From: Buddleja alternifolia
Lineage: Eukaryota > Streptophyta > Magnoliopsida > Lamiales > Scrophulariaceae
Direction of reading: 5' to 3'
Length of the DNA stretch: 64,000 nt
NCBI GenBank assembly: GCA_019426215.1
Contig: CM033392.1
Span: 33,214,814 to 33,278,813, forward strand
Below are positions 9,839 through 21,074 of this stretch, in pieces; the stretch's first letter is position 1; every line of letters begins with the position of its first letter. Below the pieces are notes generated by a model. That model searched no databases. It was not told the DNA's origin and was given only the letters and a program-made list of their open reading frames with translations. The translations under genes and the position numbers were made by a program.

Positions 9839-12800
9839 TTAAGCATTTAGATCAATCATACCTAGTTCACTTCTTAAAGTGAGAAAACGTTGTTCGTTAA
9901 GCGCTTTGGTGAAGATATCTGCCAGTTGTTTTTCTGTACCAATGAAGTGCATGGAGATATCTTTCTTTTGAACGTGGTCACGTAGAAAGTGATAGCGAAT
10001 GTCAATGTGTTTGGTTCTAGAGTGAAGAACTGGATTTTGAGTCATTGCTAAGGCGCTTTGATTGTCACAATGGATAGGAGTTGGATCTAGGATTATTCCA
10101 TAGTCTCTAAGTTGTTGCCTCATCCAAAGGATCTGTGCACAACAGCTTCCAGCGGCTACATACTCAGCTTCAGCGGTGGAAGTAGCGATGGACTGTTGCT
10201 TCTTACTATGCCATGAAATTAGTCTATCACCTAGAAATTGACATGTTCCACTAGTACTTTTTCTATCTATTTTGCATCCTGCAAAATCTGCATCTGAATA
10301 ACCAATTAGTTCAAAAGGAGAATCCCTAGGATACCATAAGCCCACATTTTGTGTGCCTTTTAGGTACTTAAGGATCCTTTTAGCAGCAATTAAGTGTGAT
10401 TCTCTAGGATCAGCTTGAAATCGTGCACACATGCATACTGAGAACATAATATCAGGTCTACTAGCTGTAAGATAAAGAAGTGATCCAATAATACCTCTAT
10501 AGTTAGTGATATCAATTTTCTTTCCATTATCATCTCTATCTAGCTTAAGCGTTTGGCTCATTGGAATTTTTGAAGGTGATGCATTTTCCATACCAAATTT
10601 CTTGATCATATCTCTAGTATATTTAGTTTGGTTTATGAATATGCCATTAGGGAGTTGTTTAACTTGTAATCCTAGGAAGAAAGTTAATTCACCCATCATG
10701 CTCATTTCAAATTGATCTTGCATCATTTTCGAAAATTTCTCACATAGACGCTTATTGGTAGATCCAAATATAATATCATCAACATAAATTTGAACTAGGA
10801 GAATATCTTCATTATGGGTAATTTTGAATAACGTTGTGTCAACGCTGCCTTTTGAAAAGCCTTTACCTATAAGGAAGATAGAAAGAGTGTCATACCATGC
10901 TCTTGGTGCTTGTTTAAGACCATAAAGTGCCTTGTCCAATTTGTAAACCATACTTTTCCCATGGTTGTTGATGAATCCTGGTGGTTGCTCCACATATACT
11001 TCTTCTTGGAGTTTACCATTCAGAAATGCACTCTTTACGTCCATTTGATACACTGTAAATTTGTTAAATGCTGCAAACGCTAGAAACATGCGGATTGCTT
11101 CAAGACGGGCAACTGGAGCGTATGTTTCATCAAAGTCGATGCCCTCTTCTTGACAGTATCCCTGAGCTACGAGTCTGGCTTTGTTTCTAATCACAATCCC
11201 ATTCTCATCCATTTTGTTTCTATAGACCCATCTAGTTCCAATGACCCCTTGGTGGGTTGGTCTTGGTACTAGCGTCCATACCTCATTTCTTTCAAATTGG
11301 TTTAGCTCTTCTTGCATGGCTTCTATCCAACTTGGATCGTTAAGCGCTTCATCCACTTTCTTTGGTTCCATTTGAGATAGGAAGCTTGCAAACATGGCCT
11401 CATTTATTGTAGCGGCTCTTGTTCTAACAGGTGCTCCAATATCTCCAATAATTAGTTCTGGTGGATGGTCTCTGAGCCATTTTCTGTCTGGTTGGAACGG
11501 GTTAAGAGATTGATCTAACGCTTGATTAAACTGTGCAGGCGCTTGACCAATTCCTTGCGTAGGCGCTTCAGTGTTTATAGTTTGAGTTTGCTCTTGATGA
11601 ACATTCCCTTCATGATCATCAGCGTTTCTTGCAATATCATCGTTGATGTCTTTACGAGTAATCTTAGGATTAGGTACAATGATTTCATTATCTTCATCAA
11701 TATCACTATCATCACACAGATTGATTTGTGACGCTTGTTGAGATAAATCTTCAATTCCTGCATCATTAATATTAACCTTACTCGGTTCTTGGTTAGCATC
11801 ATCAAACACAACATGAATGGATTCTTCAACCTTCGATTTGATCTTATTTAAGATGCGAAAGCTCTTTCCATTTTTGGCGTATCCTAGAAAGATTCCTTCA
11901 TCTGCTTTAGGATCAAATGTCTTTAGGCTTTGGGATCCATTGTTATGAATGAAACATTTTGAACCAAATACATGAAAGTATGAAACATTCGGCTTACGTC
12001 CCTTCCATAACTCATATGGAGTCTTTTCATGTTGCTTGTTGATCATACACCGGTTCTGAGTGTAGCAAGCAGTGTTGATAGCTTCGGCCCAAAACCTTTG
12101 AGGCAGCTTAGACTCGGCTAACATAGTCCTAGCGGCTTCTTTAAGCGTTCTGTTCCGTCGCTCGGCAACTCCATTTTGTTGAGGTGTTCTAGGCGCTGAA
12201 TACTCATGAAGTATTCCAAAGTCTTTACAAAATTTCTCAACAATATGGTTAGTAAATTCAGTTCCTCTATCACTTCTAATTCTTGTCACTTTTAGATCTT
12301 TTGAGTTTTGTAGTTGACGAATTAGAGAGGTGAGCTTGGCACTAGTTTCATCTTTAGATGCTAAAAATTCTACCCATGTATAGCGTGAGAAATCATCAAC
12401 TATTACTAGTGAATACTTTTTACCACTAACGCTCATGATTTGAATAGGACCAAACAAATCTAAATGTAGTAATTCAAGTATTCGAGAGGTCGATAGATGA
12501 AGCTTCTTCTTAAAAGATGATTTAACTTGTTTACCCATTTGACAAGCATCACATAAGCGATCTTTATTAAAGGAACCTTTAGGTAATCCCTCTACGAGAT
12601 TTAGAGATATTAATTGAGAGATTGCCTTGAAGTTGAGGTGATTCATTTTTCTGTGCCATAACCAACCTAATTCGTTTTGATTCTTAGCTACGAAACATGT
12701 AGGGTTGTTATCTAATGTTGAATCCCAATCTACTAAGTATACATTGTTTGTTCTTCTTCCTTTTAATTTAGTAGATCCTGTCTTAACATCGATTATCTCG

Positions 12801-13090
12801 CACAAGTCACTAGAAAATTTAATTTCAAAGCCTTTATCACAGAATTGACTTATGCTTAGGAGATTATGTTTAAGACCCTCAACATAGTATACATCATTGA
12901 TCATGATGTTCCCCCTGTGCATGATACCTATACCTTTAGTTTTACCTTTAGAATTATCACCGAATATAACTTGAGGACCATTGGTTGCACGATAGTTGAT
13001 CAAGAGATCCTTTGATCCAGTCATGTGTCTCGACGACCCACTATCTATGTACCAAATTGAGGTATCGGTGTTGGCTCTAGGTACCTGCAT
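9839..13090 (-). CDS. pol: SIRE pol: protease, integrase, reverse transcriptase, RNase H (intact ORF)
   Basis: 1083 aa, uninterrupted. Protease DSG at residues 16-18 ([10 protein letters not shown]). A GAG-pre-integrase/HHCC zinc-binding segment with the CDAC motif follows. The integrase core has acidic residues at about 211 (LHLDLFGP), 274 (RSDRGTEF) and 310 (VAERRNRT), giving the expected 35-residue spacing between the last two. RT has YVDD at 769-772 (bases 10775-10786). RNase H runs to the C-terminus ([10 protein letters not shown] region). Gag ends at 13122 in a different frame, 31 bp upstream of this Met, so pol expression would need frameshifting, readthrough or reinitiation. All catalytic residues I can check are present; it may still be translatable, although gag in the same copy is broken. 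Confidence 0.92.
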   Translation of the reverse strand: MQVPRANTDTSIWYIDSGSSRHMTGSKDLLINYRATNGPQVIFGDNSKGKTKGIGIMHRGNIMINDVYYVEGLKHNLLSISQFCDKGFEIKFSSDLCEIIDVKTGSTKLKGRRTNNVYLVDWDSTLDNNPTCFVAKNQNELGWLWHRKMNHLNFKAISQLISLNLVEGLPKGSFNKDRLCDACQMGKQVKSSFKKKLHLSTSRILELLHLDLFGPIQIMSVSGKKYSLVIVDDFSRYTWVEFLASKDETSAKLTSLIRQLQNSKDLKVTRIRSDRGTEFTNHIVEKFCKDFGILHEYSAPRTPQQNGVAERRNRTLKEAARTMLAESKLPQRFWAEAINTACYTQNRCMINKQHEKTPYELWKGRKPNVSYFHVFGSKCFIHNNGSQSLKTFDPKADEGIFLGYAKNGKSFRILNKIKSKVEESIHVVFDDANQEPSKVNINDAGIEDLSQQASQINLCDDSDIDEDNEIIVPNPKITRKDINDDIARNADDHEGNVHQEQTQTINTEAPTQGIGQAPAQFNQALDQSLNPFQPDRKWLRDHPPELIIGDIGAPVRTRAATINEAMFASFLSQMEPKKVDEALNDPSWIEAMQEELNQFERNEVWTLVPRPTHQGVIGTRWVYRNKMDENGIVIRNKARLVAQGYCQEEGIDFDETYAPVARLEAIRMFLAFAAFNKFTVYQMDVKSAFLNGKLQEEVYVEQPPGFINNHGKSMVYKLDKALYGLKQAPRAWYDTLSIFLIGKGFSKGSVDTTLFKITHNEDILLVQIYVDDIIFGSTNKRLCEKFSKMMQDQFEMSMMGELTFFLGLQVKQLPNGIFINQTKYTRDMIKKFGMENASPSKIPMSQTLKLDRDDNGKKIDITNYRGIIGSLLYLTASRPDIMFSVCMCARFQADPRESHLIAAKRILKYLKGTQNVGLWYPRDSPFELIGYSDADFAGCKIDRKSTSGTCQFLGDRLISWHSKKQQSIATSTAEAEYVAAGSCCAQILWMRQQLRDYGIILDPTPIHCDNQSALAMTQNPVLHSRTKHIDIRYHFLRDHVQKKDISMHFIGTEKQLADIFTKALNEQRFLTLRSELGMIDLNA

Positions 13091-13121
13091 TCAAAGGGCA
13101 GTTCTAGTTCTTCTTAGGTAC

Positions 13122-14408
13122 CTATTTTGTTTTGGGTCCTTCTTTGTTAGTAACGTTAGTCTGAATTAGAATCTTCGGAACCCACATTTGCCTTGTCTTC
13201 ATTTTGGGAAGATTGGCCTTTTTGGGTTTCGGTTTGTGTTGTGTGTGCTCTTTAGGTGTATGGTAATATCCTTGATAACAGCAATAATCACAATCATAAT
13301 CATGGTTATCATAGTGTCGATAATATGATCTAGATCTTTGCGGATATTGACATTGATATTTCCTTGACATTGGCTTAGGATGCACTTTTGGTGCTAGACG
13401 CTTAGCGTTTGATTTACTTGTAGAAGGTTTCTCCTTAGCCCTTCGAGCGCTTGGATATACTTTCTTTTGTAGATCATTTACTTTGGTCTTTCTTTTGACT
13501 GAGCCAGTGTTAGCTTTTTCATTTGGTCTAATACCAATATTCTGAGTCTCATTCAGCGTTTGTCTGTTTGAGCTTTCTCCAACAAAGGTTACACCTTTTC
13601 CTCTGTTGGTTGATATAACCACAGACGTTTTGGTTTTGTGACCAGATTTATCACAACCTAAACCGGTCTTTTCACCAAATGCTCTGGTTATTTTAGTCAC
13701 ATTATCTAGCGTTCTAGAAGCTTTTGATAATGATGAGATAAGCTGCTCTGATTTAGCAAGTTTAGCGATCAGTTCAGCTTCTCTCTTGACTATTATATCA
13801 ATATCACCTTTTAATTGAATAATTTCACTCTCAAGCGCTTGGTTTTTCTCAATGCACTGTTGCTGAATTTGCAACTCTGCTTTGAGCGTCACTTTGTCGC
13901 TTTTGAGCGCTGAGATGATGTAAAGGTGATTTTGAAATATTTTTGCGGCTTCTTGACAATCATTATAATATTCTTTCACTTTGTCAAGTAATTCATCATA
14001 AGAAAGAGGATGATGCAGATCAGTGGTTACCTCAGATGGTAAATCGTTAGATGCTTCATTATTTCTTGCCATGAGACAAATGAATGCTGAATCCTTTGAT
14101 GGTTCATCATCGCTGCTTTCATCTGATGATTCCAAGTCCTCTTCAGGAGTATAGAGAGGTTCTGATTCTGCTAGCAAGCCTTGTTGTCTTAGATTGCTCC
14201 TGAATTGGTTTCTATCCGTGTGATCTTGCTTTGTAGGTTTAGATACATTTGGATATGGGCAATTAACTTGGAAGTGCCCTGGTCTCCTGCAGTTGTAACA
14301 GAGATTGGTCTTCATCTTTTGTTCGTTTGTTAATCTTGTGGATCGCTGGTTTAACGCTGCAGGCATTGAGAGATCTTGCTGAGAGGGAGTTTGATATTGA
14401 ATTAGCAC
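13122..14408 (-). CDS. gag: SIRE gag, downstream segment (second zinc knuckle and C-terminal region)
   Basis: 428-aa frame that starts inside the duplicated block. It repeats the zinc knuckle CYNCRRPGHFQVNC (about 14300-14259) and continues into the true gag C-terminus: an acidic Ser/Glu stretch, a probable coiled coil (LKAELQIQQQCIEKNQALESEI), and a Lys/Arg-rich tail. It is one frame off the upstream gag ORF because the duplication adds 425 bp, not a multiple of three. Without the duplication the two segments would form one gag of normal layout for this lineage. Whether this piece is translated is doubtful. Confidence 0.75.
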   Translation of the reverse strand: MLIQYQTPSQQDLSMPAALNQRSTRLTNEQKMKTNLCYNCRRPGHFQVNCPYPNVSKPTKQDHTDRNQFRSNLRQQGLLAESEPLYTPEEDLESSDESSDDEPSKDSAFICLMARNNEASNDLPSEVTTDLHHPLSYDELLDKVKEYYNDCQEAAKIFQNHLYIISALKSDKVTLKAELQIQQQCIEKNQALESEIIQLKGDIDIIVKREAELIAKLAKSEQLISSLSKASRTLDNVTKITRAFGEKTGLGCDKSGHKTKTSVVISTNRGKGVTFVGESSNRQTLNETQNIGIRPNEKANTGSVKRKTKVNDLQKKVYPSARRAKEKPSTSKSNAKRLAPKVHPKPMSRKYQCQYPQRSRSYYRHYDNHDYDCDYCCYQGYYHTPKEHTQHKPKPKKANLPKMKTRQMWVPKILIQTNVTNKEGPKTK

Positions 14409-14433
14409 TCGGGAGGGAGACGCAGGATAGTGA
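14016..14433. repeat. Tandem duplication in gag, copy 1
   Basis: 418 bp matching 14441-14858 nearly base for base (one difference seen: AATTAGCAC here, AATTGGCAC in the other copy). The copies are direct, offset by 425 bp and separated by ATTGTAA (14434-14440). Each encodes the zinc knuckle and the acidic Ser/Glu segment of gag. Confidence 0.95.
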
Positions 14434-15745
14434 ATTGTAACAGATCAGTGGTTACCTCAGATGGTAAATCGTTAGATGCTTCATTATTTCTTGCCATGAG
14501 ACAAATGAATGCTGAATCCTTTGATGGTTCATCATCGCTGCTTTCATCTGATGATTCCAAGTCCTCTTCAGGAGTATAGAGAGGTTCTGATTCTGCTAGC
14601 AAGCCTTGTTGTCTTAGATTGCTCCTGAATTGGTTTCTATCCGTGTGATCTTGCTTTGTAGGTTTAGATACATTTGGATATGGGCAATTAACTTGGAAGT
14701 GCCCTGGTCTCCTGCAGTTGTAACAGAGATTGGTCTTCATCTTTTGTTCGTTTGTTAATCTTGTGGATCGCTGGTTTAACGCTGCAGGCATTGAGAGATC
14801 TTGCTGAGAGGGAGTTTGATATTGAATTGGCACTCGGGAGGGAGACGCAGGATAGTGAGGCGCTTGATGTTGTGGTTGTATTTGGGGAGACGCTTGATAT
14901 GAATTTTGTCCTGGGTGCTTAGGACTGTTTCCCTTCTTTTCATATTTCAGGAATTTCCTGAATCTGTTTAGAAGCGCCAGTTCTTCTTCCTCACTTATAT
15001 CCGAGTTTTTTTCTTTGATAGATTTTCCTTTGATTGATGCCATTAGCGCTCCAGATTCGATCACTGGATTACTTACTGCATCACTGGCCGAATTCAGCTC
15101 AAACTCAAATGCTTTGAGTTCTGAAAAAGCATCTTCTGGAGTTAGGCTGTCCAAATTGTTTGATTCTCTCATTGCAGTTGTTTTCATCAGGAATCTGCTT
15201 GGGAGACTTCTAAAGATTTTGACCACTGTTTCTCGATTTTGTAGCTCCATACCCAGAGATGTTAGTTCAGTGACAAGAGCTGTAAACCTCATGTCTAATT
15301 GCTCTAGCGTCTCATTAGGTAGCATCTTGAAGCCGTTGAATTTTTCTTTGGCAATTGATAATTTGTTTTCCTTTATTTGTGCTGAGCCACCACAAATAGT
15401 AGCCAACTTATCCCAAATTTCTTTAGTTGTATTGCATGATTTGACTTTGTTGAATAAGTTGTCATTGTCACCAATGGCTGTGTATAATGCATTCCGACCG
15501 ACATTATCTAGATTGGCTCGTCGACGCTCATCGGTGGACCATTCTTGTTTGGGCTTCTCCACATAACCGTCAGGTGTTTCTTCTGTGGCTTCGGGCGCTC
15601 TGGTGATAACTTTGTATATTTTGATTGGCCCATCTGAAATGATATCACACATTTCATCATCACATGAACACAAATAAGTAAACGCTTTGACCTTCCAAGA
15701 GTCATAATTTGACTCGGTCAACTTGGGAACTTTAGAGAATGCCAT
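14402..15745 (-). CDS. gag: SIRE gag, N-terminal segment with first zinc knuckle
   Basis: 447 aa from the Met at 15743-15745, about 105 bp after the primer site. It contains the copia-type gag core (about residues 90-230, ETLEQLDMRFTALVTEL), a linker, the CX2CX4HX4C knuckle and an acidic Ser/Glu stretch. It then runs out of frame across the 7-bp filler into the second copy of the duplication and stops after LLQFTILRLPPEC. The protein lacks the coiled coil and basic tail encoded downstream. Gag forms the virus-like particle and binds RNA; this truncated form may keep both core and knuckle. Confidence 0.85.
   Translation of the reverse strand: MAFSKVPKLTESNYDSWKVKAFTYLCSCDDEMCDIISDGPIKIYKVITRAPEATEETPDGYVEKPKQEWSTDERRRANLDNVGRNALYTAIGDNDNLFNKVKSCNTTKEIWDKLATICGGSAQIKENKLSIAKEKFNGFKMLPNETLEQLDMRFTALVTELTSLGMELQNRETVVKIFRSLPSRFLMKTTAMRESNNLDSLTPEDAFSELKAFEFELNSASDAVSNPVIESGALMASIKGKSIKEKNSDISEEEELALLNRFRKFLKYEKKGNSPKHPGQNSYQASPQIQPQHQAPHYPASPSRVPIQYQTPSQQDLSMPAALNQRSTRLTNEQKMKTNLCYNCRRPGHFQVNCPYPNVSKPTKQDHTDRNQFRSNLRQQGLLAESEPLYTPEEDLESSDESSDDEPSKDSAFICLMARNNEASNDLPSEVTTDLLQFTILRLPPEC
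14441..14858. repeat. Tandem duplication in gag, copy 2
   Basis: Second copy of the 418-bp unit at 14016-14433. Its outer edge at 14858 ends in GATAGTGA followed by unique gag sequence, while copy 1 ends with the same word followed by filler. Confidence 0.95.
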
Positions 15746-15850
15746 GAAGAATTTAAAGTAATTTTAAAGCGACTATATATATAATTTTTTTAAAAGAAAA
15801 TGGATCTGAACAAGCAGTTACGCTTGGAAACGCTTAGGTTTCAACTTCAA

Positions 15851-15864
15851 CCGCTCTGATACCA
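15851..15864 (-). promoter_or_regulatory. Primer binding site of the SIRE element (tRNA-iMet)
   Basis: Reverse complement of CCGCTCTGATACCA, that is TGGTATCAGAGCGG, two bases inside the 5' LTR end. The first twelve bases complement the 3' end of plant initiator methionine tRNA. Confidence 0.95.
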
Positions 15865-15866
15865 CT

Positions 15867-17689
15867 TGTTGGTCCCAAGTGGTATACGAAAGGGTCTAGA
15901 AGGGGGGGGGTTGAATAGACCCTGAAGTCTTTTTCGACTTCTAAAAATTCGTATCACTTTGAAGTATTTGAACGCTCGGAAAGCTTTGAGCGCTGGGTGC
16001 GGCGCTTGAGAGATAATGACTTAAGCGCTAGTTTCAGGCGCTTGGGAAAAGTTAACTTAGACTTGGTGATTTGAACGCTTACCAAAGTAGGGCAGAGTTT
16101 AGTCACTAAATCAGGGTTAGCACAGCGGAAGTATTTTATAGCTTAGCGTTCGGTTTGTTAATCAAAAGTAGTCTCTTAGTTGTTTTAAAACTTTATCAGA
16201 ATGTATGCAATATGAATAGTAAAGCAGTAAAACAATAAATGCTTAAAGAGGTAAATGACACAAGATATTTGTAAGGTTCACTGGGTGATGTAATCCCAGC
16301 TACGTCCTTCTTATCCTTTTATCAGGGAGGTTTTCCACTATGATGATTATCGAAGAGTCACACAGAGACTTCTACAAGATAGAGGGAGATTGGATATGAT
16401 CTCGGAACTCCTTGGTCACACAGATTTCAGCTCCACTAAAGACCTTCTATCCCCTTGCTTCTTTCACTCAGAAATGGTGCAAGTTACACTTGATCTCGGA
16501 ACTCCTTGGTCACACAGATTTCAGCTCCAATAGAGATCAACTTTAACAAGCTTCTTTTACACAAAAATATTGCTTGTAAGTCAACAAGCTTTCTCACTCA
16601 GATGAAAGGTGTTGATGGTTTTGGTCACGGGTTTGTTTGTTTTTGGAAAGTTCAAACAACTTGGAGATATTTCAATGGTAGTGTAAGTTCTTCTTAAAAA
16701 GAGATTTGAGATATGGGTGACTGTCTAGGAATGTATTTGAGAAAGCTTAAAAAGGTTTCGGCTCTGGAGTGTATAAGCTCTTTTTAAAACAATTCAGCAA
16801 CGTTTTGGACCCTTTTTATTATTTTTACGTCCAGATGTTTTTCTATATCTATCTCTATTGTCCCTTTTGCTGAAAAGGTTATTTATAGATTGTTATGAGA
16901 TTTTGTCTGTTGGACACGGTTGGAGTCTCGTTTTCCTAAACATTCCATGAGTTCTGACAATCCTAACTTTGGGTATATTTAATTGGTTAGGCATGGTCTT
17001 GGTTTCATAAATCTGACAGACTCGGTCAAAGATATGGCTTGCCCATAAGTTGTAGTGCTTATATTTTAATAGCACTTATCCGACTTTTGATGCATCTTGT
17101 TTTATTTCCGTTTGGGAATAATTTCCGTTGATTCATGCATCTTTGATAACTTGGGTTTGAATCTTCAGGTTACGCTTGGAGAACTAGGCGTTTGAGCCTT
17201 TGGAGTTTAGGCTTCTTAAAAGTAGTCTTCTTTGTTAATCAGACGCTTGAGAGAGGTCACAATCTTTGCCCGATTCTTTAGACGCTTGTCCTTTCACTTT
17301 ATCTTTGATAGACTCACTCAGAATTCTATCATTGACTTAGTGTTAAGTACTTGGTCTAAGGTCCATAACAAATCTTGAGCGCTGAGTTCGTAACCCGGGA
17401 TAGTCTTTTAGCGTTTGACGGACGCTTGAGACTAATCTTTATCTTTACTATTTCTTCAGACGCTTGATCTTCAACTTCATCACTTGGTAGGCTCACGCAG
17501 AATTCTTCTAGTGATTTAGTATCACATTCTTAGTCTAAACTCTATAAAAATACAAGTCTAGTGTAAAAACACGAGCTTTCAGGCGCTTACATATTTGTTC
17601 TATGAAAGCTTTTATATTTTACATTTCTTGGGGTCTAACATGAAGTCCTATTTGTCATCATCAAAACATCTAACATGAAATTCCTAACA
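15867..17689 (-). mobile_element. 5' LTR of the SIRE element
   Basis: 1823 bp, paired with 2901-4727. The G-run is 9 long here (15902-15910) against 13 in the other LTR. It carries the element's promoter. Same internal repeats and CGCTTGA words as the 3' LTR. Confidence 0.95.
16880..16888 (-). promoter_or_regulatory. Probable TATA box of the SIRE 5' LTR
   Basis: Minus-strand CTATAAATA in the middle of the LTR. The same word stands at the corresponding place in other SIRE-type LTRs of the window (62285-62293 plus strand; 37723-37731 minus strand), which supports function over chance. Confidence 0.65.
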
Positions 17690-19293
17690 AGCTTAGTGGA
17701 GGGTGAGGATGTCAAACATCATTTTCTAACTCGGTATAATTTATTTGGTAGAATTTAATTCGTCAAAAGATTTTGGTCTCACTTTACACATTATTCAATT
17801 TATATAGCGCTTTATTCTATATTGATCATGCATAAAAATACTACTAATAATCATGCCTTTCAATATAAATAAACATAGAATTTAAATAAATGAATAAATA
17901 AATGCATCACTTGATCATGGACTTTTACTAGAGGGTCCGAGTCAATGGGCCATCACAAAAGGCATAGATTAAACCTATTAAACATTCATGAGCCTTTGAC
18001 TTTATCAACTTTGAACTATTTTATCTCGATTCCTAAAACAACTCATGCATTATTTCTAAGAATATAATAAATAGCTTCAAATTTGATAACCCATAAAATT
18101 AAAGGTAAAACATATAATCCTAAGTGTTTTAATCACATAAGACATGCTCGCATTAATTAATACATGCTTGCAATATTAAATCACTTATGTTGATTATTAA
18201 AATTTTAATCCAACTAAAAAAGTCCTTTATAAAATTCCTTATAATTTCACATATTCACTATTTCAATTAAAATCATTCTAGTCCAACTAGATGACTTAGA
18301 TGTACGAAATTAAGAATTAAGTACATCTACCTTTAAGTAAAATAATATGAACACATAAAATATGGAATTCTATTTTTTATTTTATTATGATTTAAAACCA
18401 TAAAAAATTGAAAATACTTTTATTTGATCAAAGAATTAATTATTAATCTCTAAGAAAAATAATTTATATTCCTTATTCAAAATGAAGTAATTTCCAAGTC
18501 GAGGAAAAATAATAATATTTAATCCATAAATCAATTATTAATCTCCAAGAAAAATAATTGATTAGTTCTAACTAAATATTATATTCCAATTGATCCCATT
18601 GGGCTCGATTTCATCAAACCCATGTCACCGTCTTTTTGGTCCACTTGGATTCAATTTAATTGGGTTCAAAATAATTAATCAGAACAACATTCACATTTAT
18701 TAATTTCTTATTGGGCTAAATTTAATTTAAGTCCAAATCACCAATCTAATTTGCCCATTTAGATTTAATTAGATTAAGTCCAAACTAATTAACAAATCGA
18801 AATTGGATAATTTTCAATTGGGCTTAATTTAAATTATTCGGGTCATCATCCTTTTGATCCACCCAATTAATTAAAATCACCCAAAATTCAAAAACAATTT
18901 CGACCCAAACATAGCCCGTTTTACGACCCGAATCTATGACCCGGATCAACGAATTGGGTATCCAAACCCACGACCTGTCGGGCCACGGTTACGACCCGAC
19001 GGGCCATGACTGGGCAGCGGTCAATACTTTTAATTGACTAAACAGCACGCTCGCTGCTGCGCGCATTTTTCTGGGGCCTTTCGAGCCCCGTTTTTCCTCG
19101 ATATTTTTCGACTTTCAATATCATCAAATATCCCCAGATTTACAATAACTAAATATCAAAAAACTAGGCAAAAAACCATAAAATGCAGATGTAAGAAAAA
19201 CATACAAACATGCTTCAAAAACACATAACATGCAATTCTTAAATCACGTAAACAAGATCAAATATGCAAATCAGAGATTGGCTCTGATACCAC
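17690..19293 (-). mobile_element. Element A leader, right segment, with primer site
   Basis: Continues 2361-2900 after removal of the SIRE element (repeat of AGCTT at the start). AT-rich, no ORF of note, similar to the leaders of B (34604-36730) and E. Contains the reverse complement of TGGTATCAGAGCC at about 19280-19292, next to the LTR, again a tRNA-iMet primer site. The leader is about 2.1 kb in total, long for a copia element. Confidence 0.88.
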
Positions 19294-21074
19294 TGTTAGG
19301 TTACGTTCGAAAAAGCATAAACGCAGCGGAAGGGGTTTCAAAAATTAAAACGAAAACCCAATTGGTACCCTAATTCGCATAATTGAATCTAAAAGCATAT
19401 AACGAATAAAATTTACTCGTTAATATGAGTATGATGATGGAGAAAAACTTCTTCTTCTCCAAAATCGAAATATTGAAGTTTCCAAATCTTCAATCCTTTG
19501 GTTTGATTCTTCAAACTTGAACTTGATCCGAACAACGAAAATACGTCGTCTCTAAATCGTCACGCATGGATCAACGAACGAAAAATCCCCTTTCTTCTTT
19601 CTCTATGGTCGACGGCTAGGTATAGAGGAGGGGAGGAATATTTTTATTTCTTTTTTAGAGTTATGAGAGTTGTGTATTCTCTTCTTACTTGTTCTAAGTC
19701 AAAGAGTCCTTATATACCTCATGACTTATTGAACAAATCAAAAAAAAAGAGCCCTAATATGTGGCCTCTCAAAGACGCCACTTTGAGGCCTCATAGGCGT
19801 CCAATTGACTCTTTATTTAGCCTCGGGATTTGTTTTGTTTAATTAATTTCTTATTTCAATTAATAATTTATTATATCCAATAAATAAATTAATTAATTAT
19901 ATAACCAAATTAATTAGATAAATTAATTCATTAATATATTTCACAAGGAAATTAATTAATAATTAATCTAATTATTATAATTAATTATTTCATCTAATGA
20001 ATAATTAATTATTTAATTTATCCAATAAATTAAAACTCTCAGAAGAAATAATAGAAATTCCTATCTCTTCATTTTTCTTTGTCAATCCTTTAGTGCGACT
20101 CTTTAGGTTCGTTTCGTTTGGCAATGAGAGGAAACCAAAGGAAGTGGGTAACACCTAGCCAGTCACGTGGCCCATTTCGTAACCCAAATGAGAACGAATG
20201 ATAGGGTCATTCCGAAACCTTCCAATCGTAAATACTGTATATGTATAAACCCTTTGTTCACGTTCCCCGGTCAAGTGAGAGTCATGGTTATGTCAAACTT
20301 ACTGGACTTGACCATATGTATAAATCATAATAAATACGAGATCATTGAGATCGATTTAGTGCCAAGCAAAATCGTCTCGTTTGCTTTGGCCAAAGACTTT
20401 GATCTCTATTTGTCTATAATTACGTAGGGTACATACTCATTCACTTATGAGAGAACAAATCTCATATTAGATATCTGCTAAGATTACCACTTGCCCATCA
20501 AGTCCGCATTTCGAGGTTGACCTCACCAAAGGGTGAATTGGGTCTAACTACTCTAGTGAAAGACTTGACGTCACAAGTGCATCTTCAGTCTGATATTTCA
20601 GGTCAAAGGTTCTCATATACCTATTACGCATAATCAGTTCCGTCATTGACAGTCACAGAGTGAAAACCTATGAGACAGAACCGATGCGAGTCGTGTTTGA
20701 ACATATCAATTCCACTGACGTGTCTACAATCTTAATCTCCTATCATCCCATGATACCAGACAGGCACTCCCATGTCGGAGCTAAGATTGTATAAGTATTC
20801 GAAGTCTTTATTTGTCCATTAAAGACTTCATATTACTTGCGAACTTATTTTAGTAATCGAGATCAATCTCTCTAGTGCCAATCTTCCTATCTCATTGGAA
20901 GTAGAGGGATCACACTGAAAATATGGGCAAAACATTTTACATAACTTATAGATGCAGATAAGATTTAAGTGAAAACTCAATAATGCCTTTTATTTAAGAA
21001 GAGTTTAAGTTCAATACAAGATATATGCCCTATACATTCTATCATTTATGGCATCTGAGGGCATAATCCTAACA
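19294..21074 (-). mobile_element. 5' LTR of element A
   Basis: 1781 bp with TGTTAGG...CCTAACA ends, abutting the primer site on the left. Minus-strand start TGTTAGGATTATGCCC matches the LTR starts of element B at 33895 and 44429. The right flank ATGTA (21075-21079) would be the target duplication; its partner lies beyond the window. Confidence 0.9.

Larger units (their letters stand above)
2901..17689 (-). mobile_element. Full-length SIRE/Maximus-lineage Ty1/copia retrotransposon, 14.8 kb
   Basis: Order on the minus strand: 5' LTR (17689-15867), tRNA-iMet primer site, gag, pol (protease, integrase, RT, RNase H), about 1 kb with purine tracts, a third ORF of about 3.8 kb, polypurine tract, 3' LTR (4727-2901). 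The pol order (integrase before RT) defines copia. The extra ORF after pol, the large size and the pol sequence style (for example [30 protein letters not shown] read in short parts) point to the SIRE lineage. By eye I count about 24 substitutions between the 1.82-kb LTRs, about 1.3%. With a commonly used plant LTR rate of 1.3e-8 per site per year that is roughly half a million years. Confidence 0.95.

Noticed and set aside
15015..15566. 183-aa plus-strand ORF
   Set aside because: Antisense shadow of the SIRE gag; Leu/Ser-rich with no recognisable domain.
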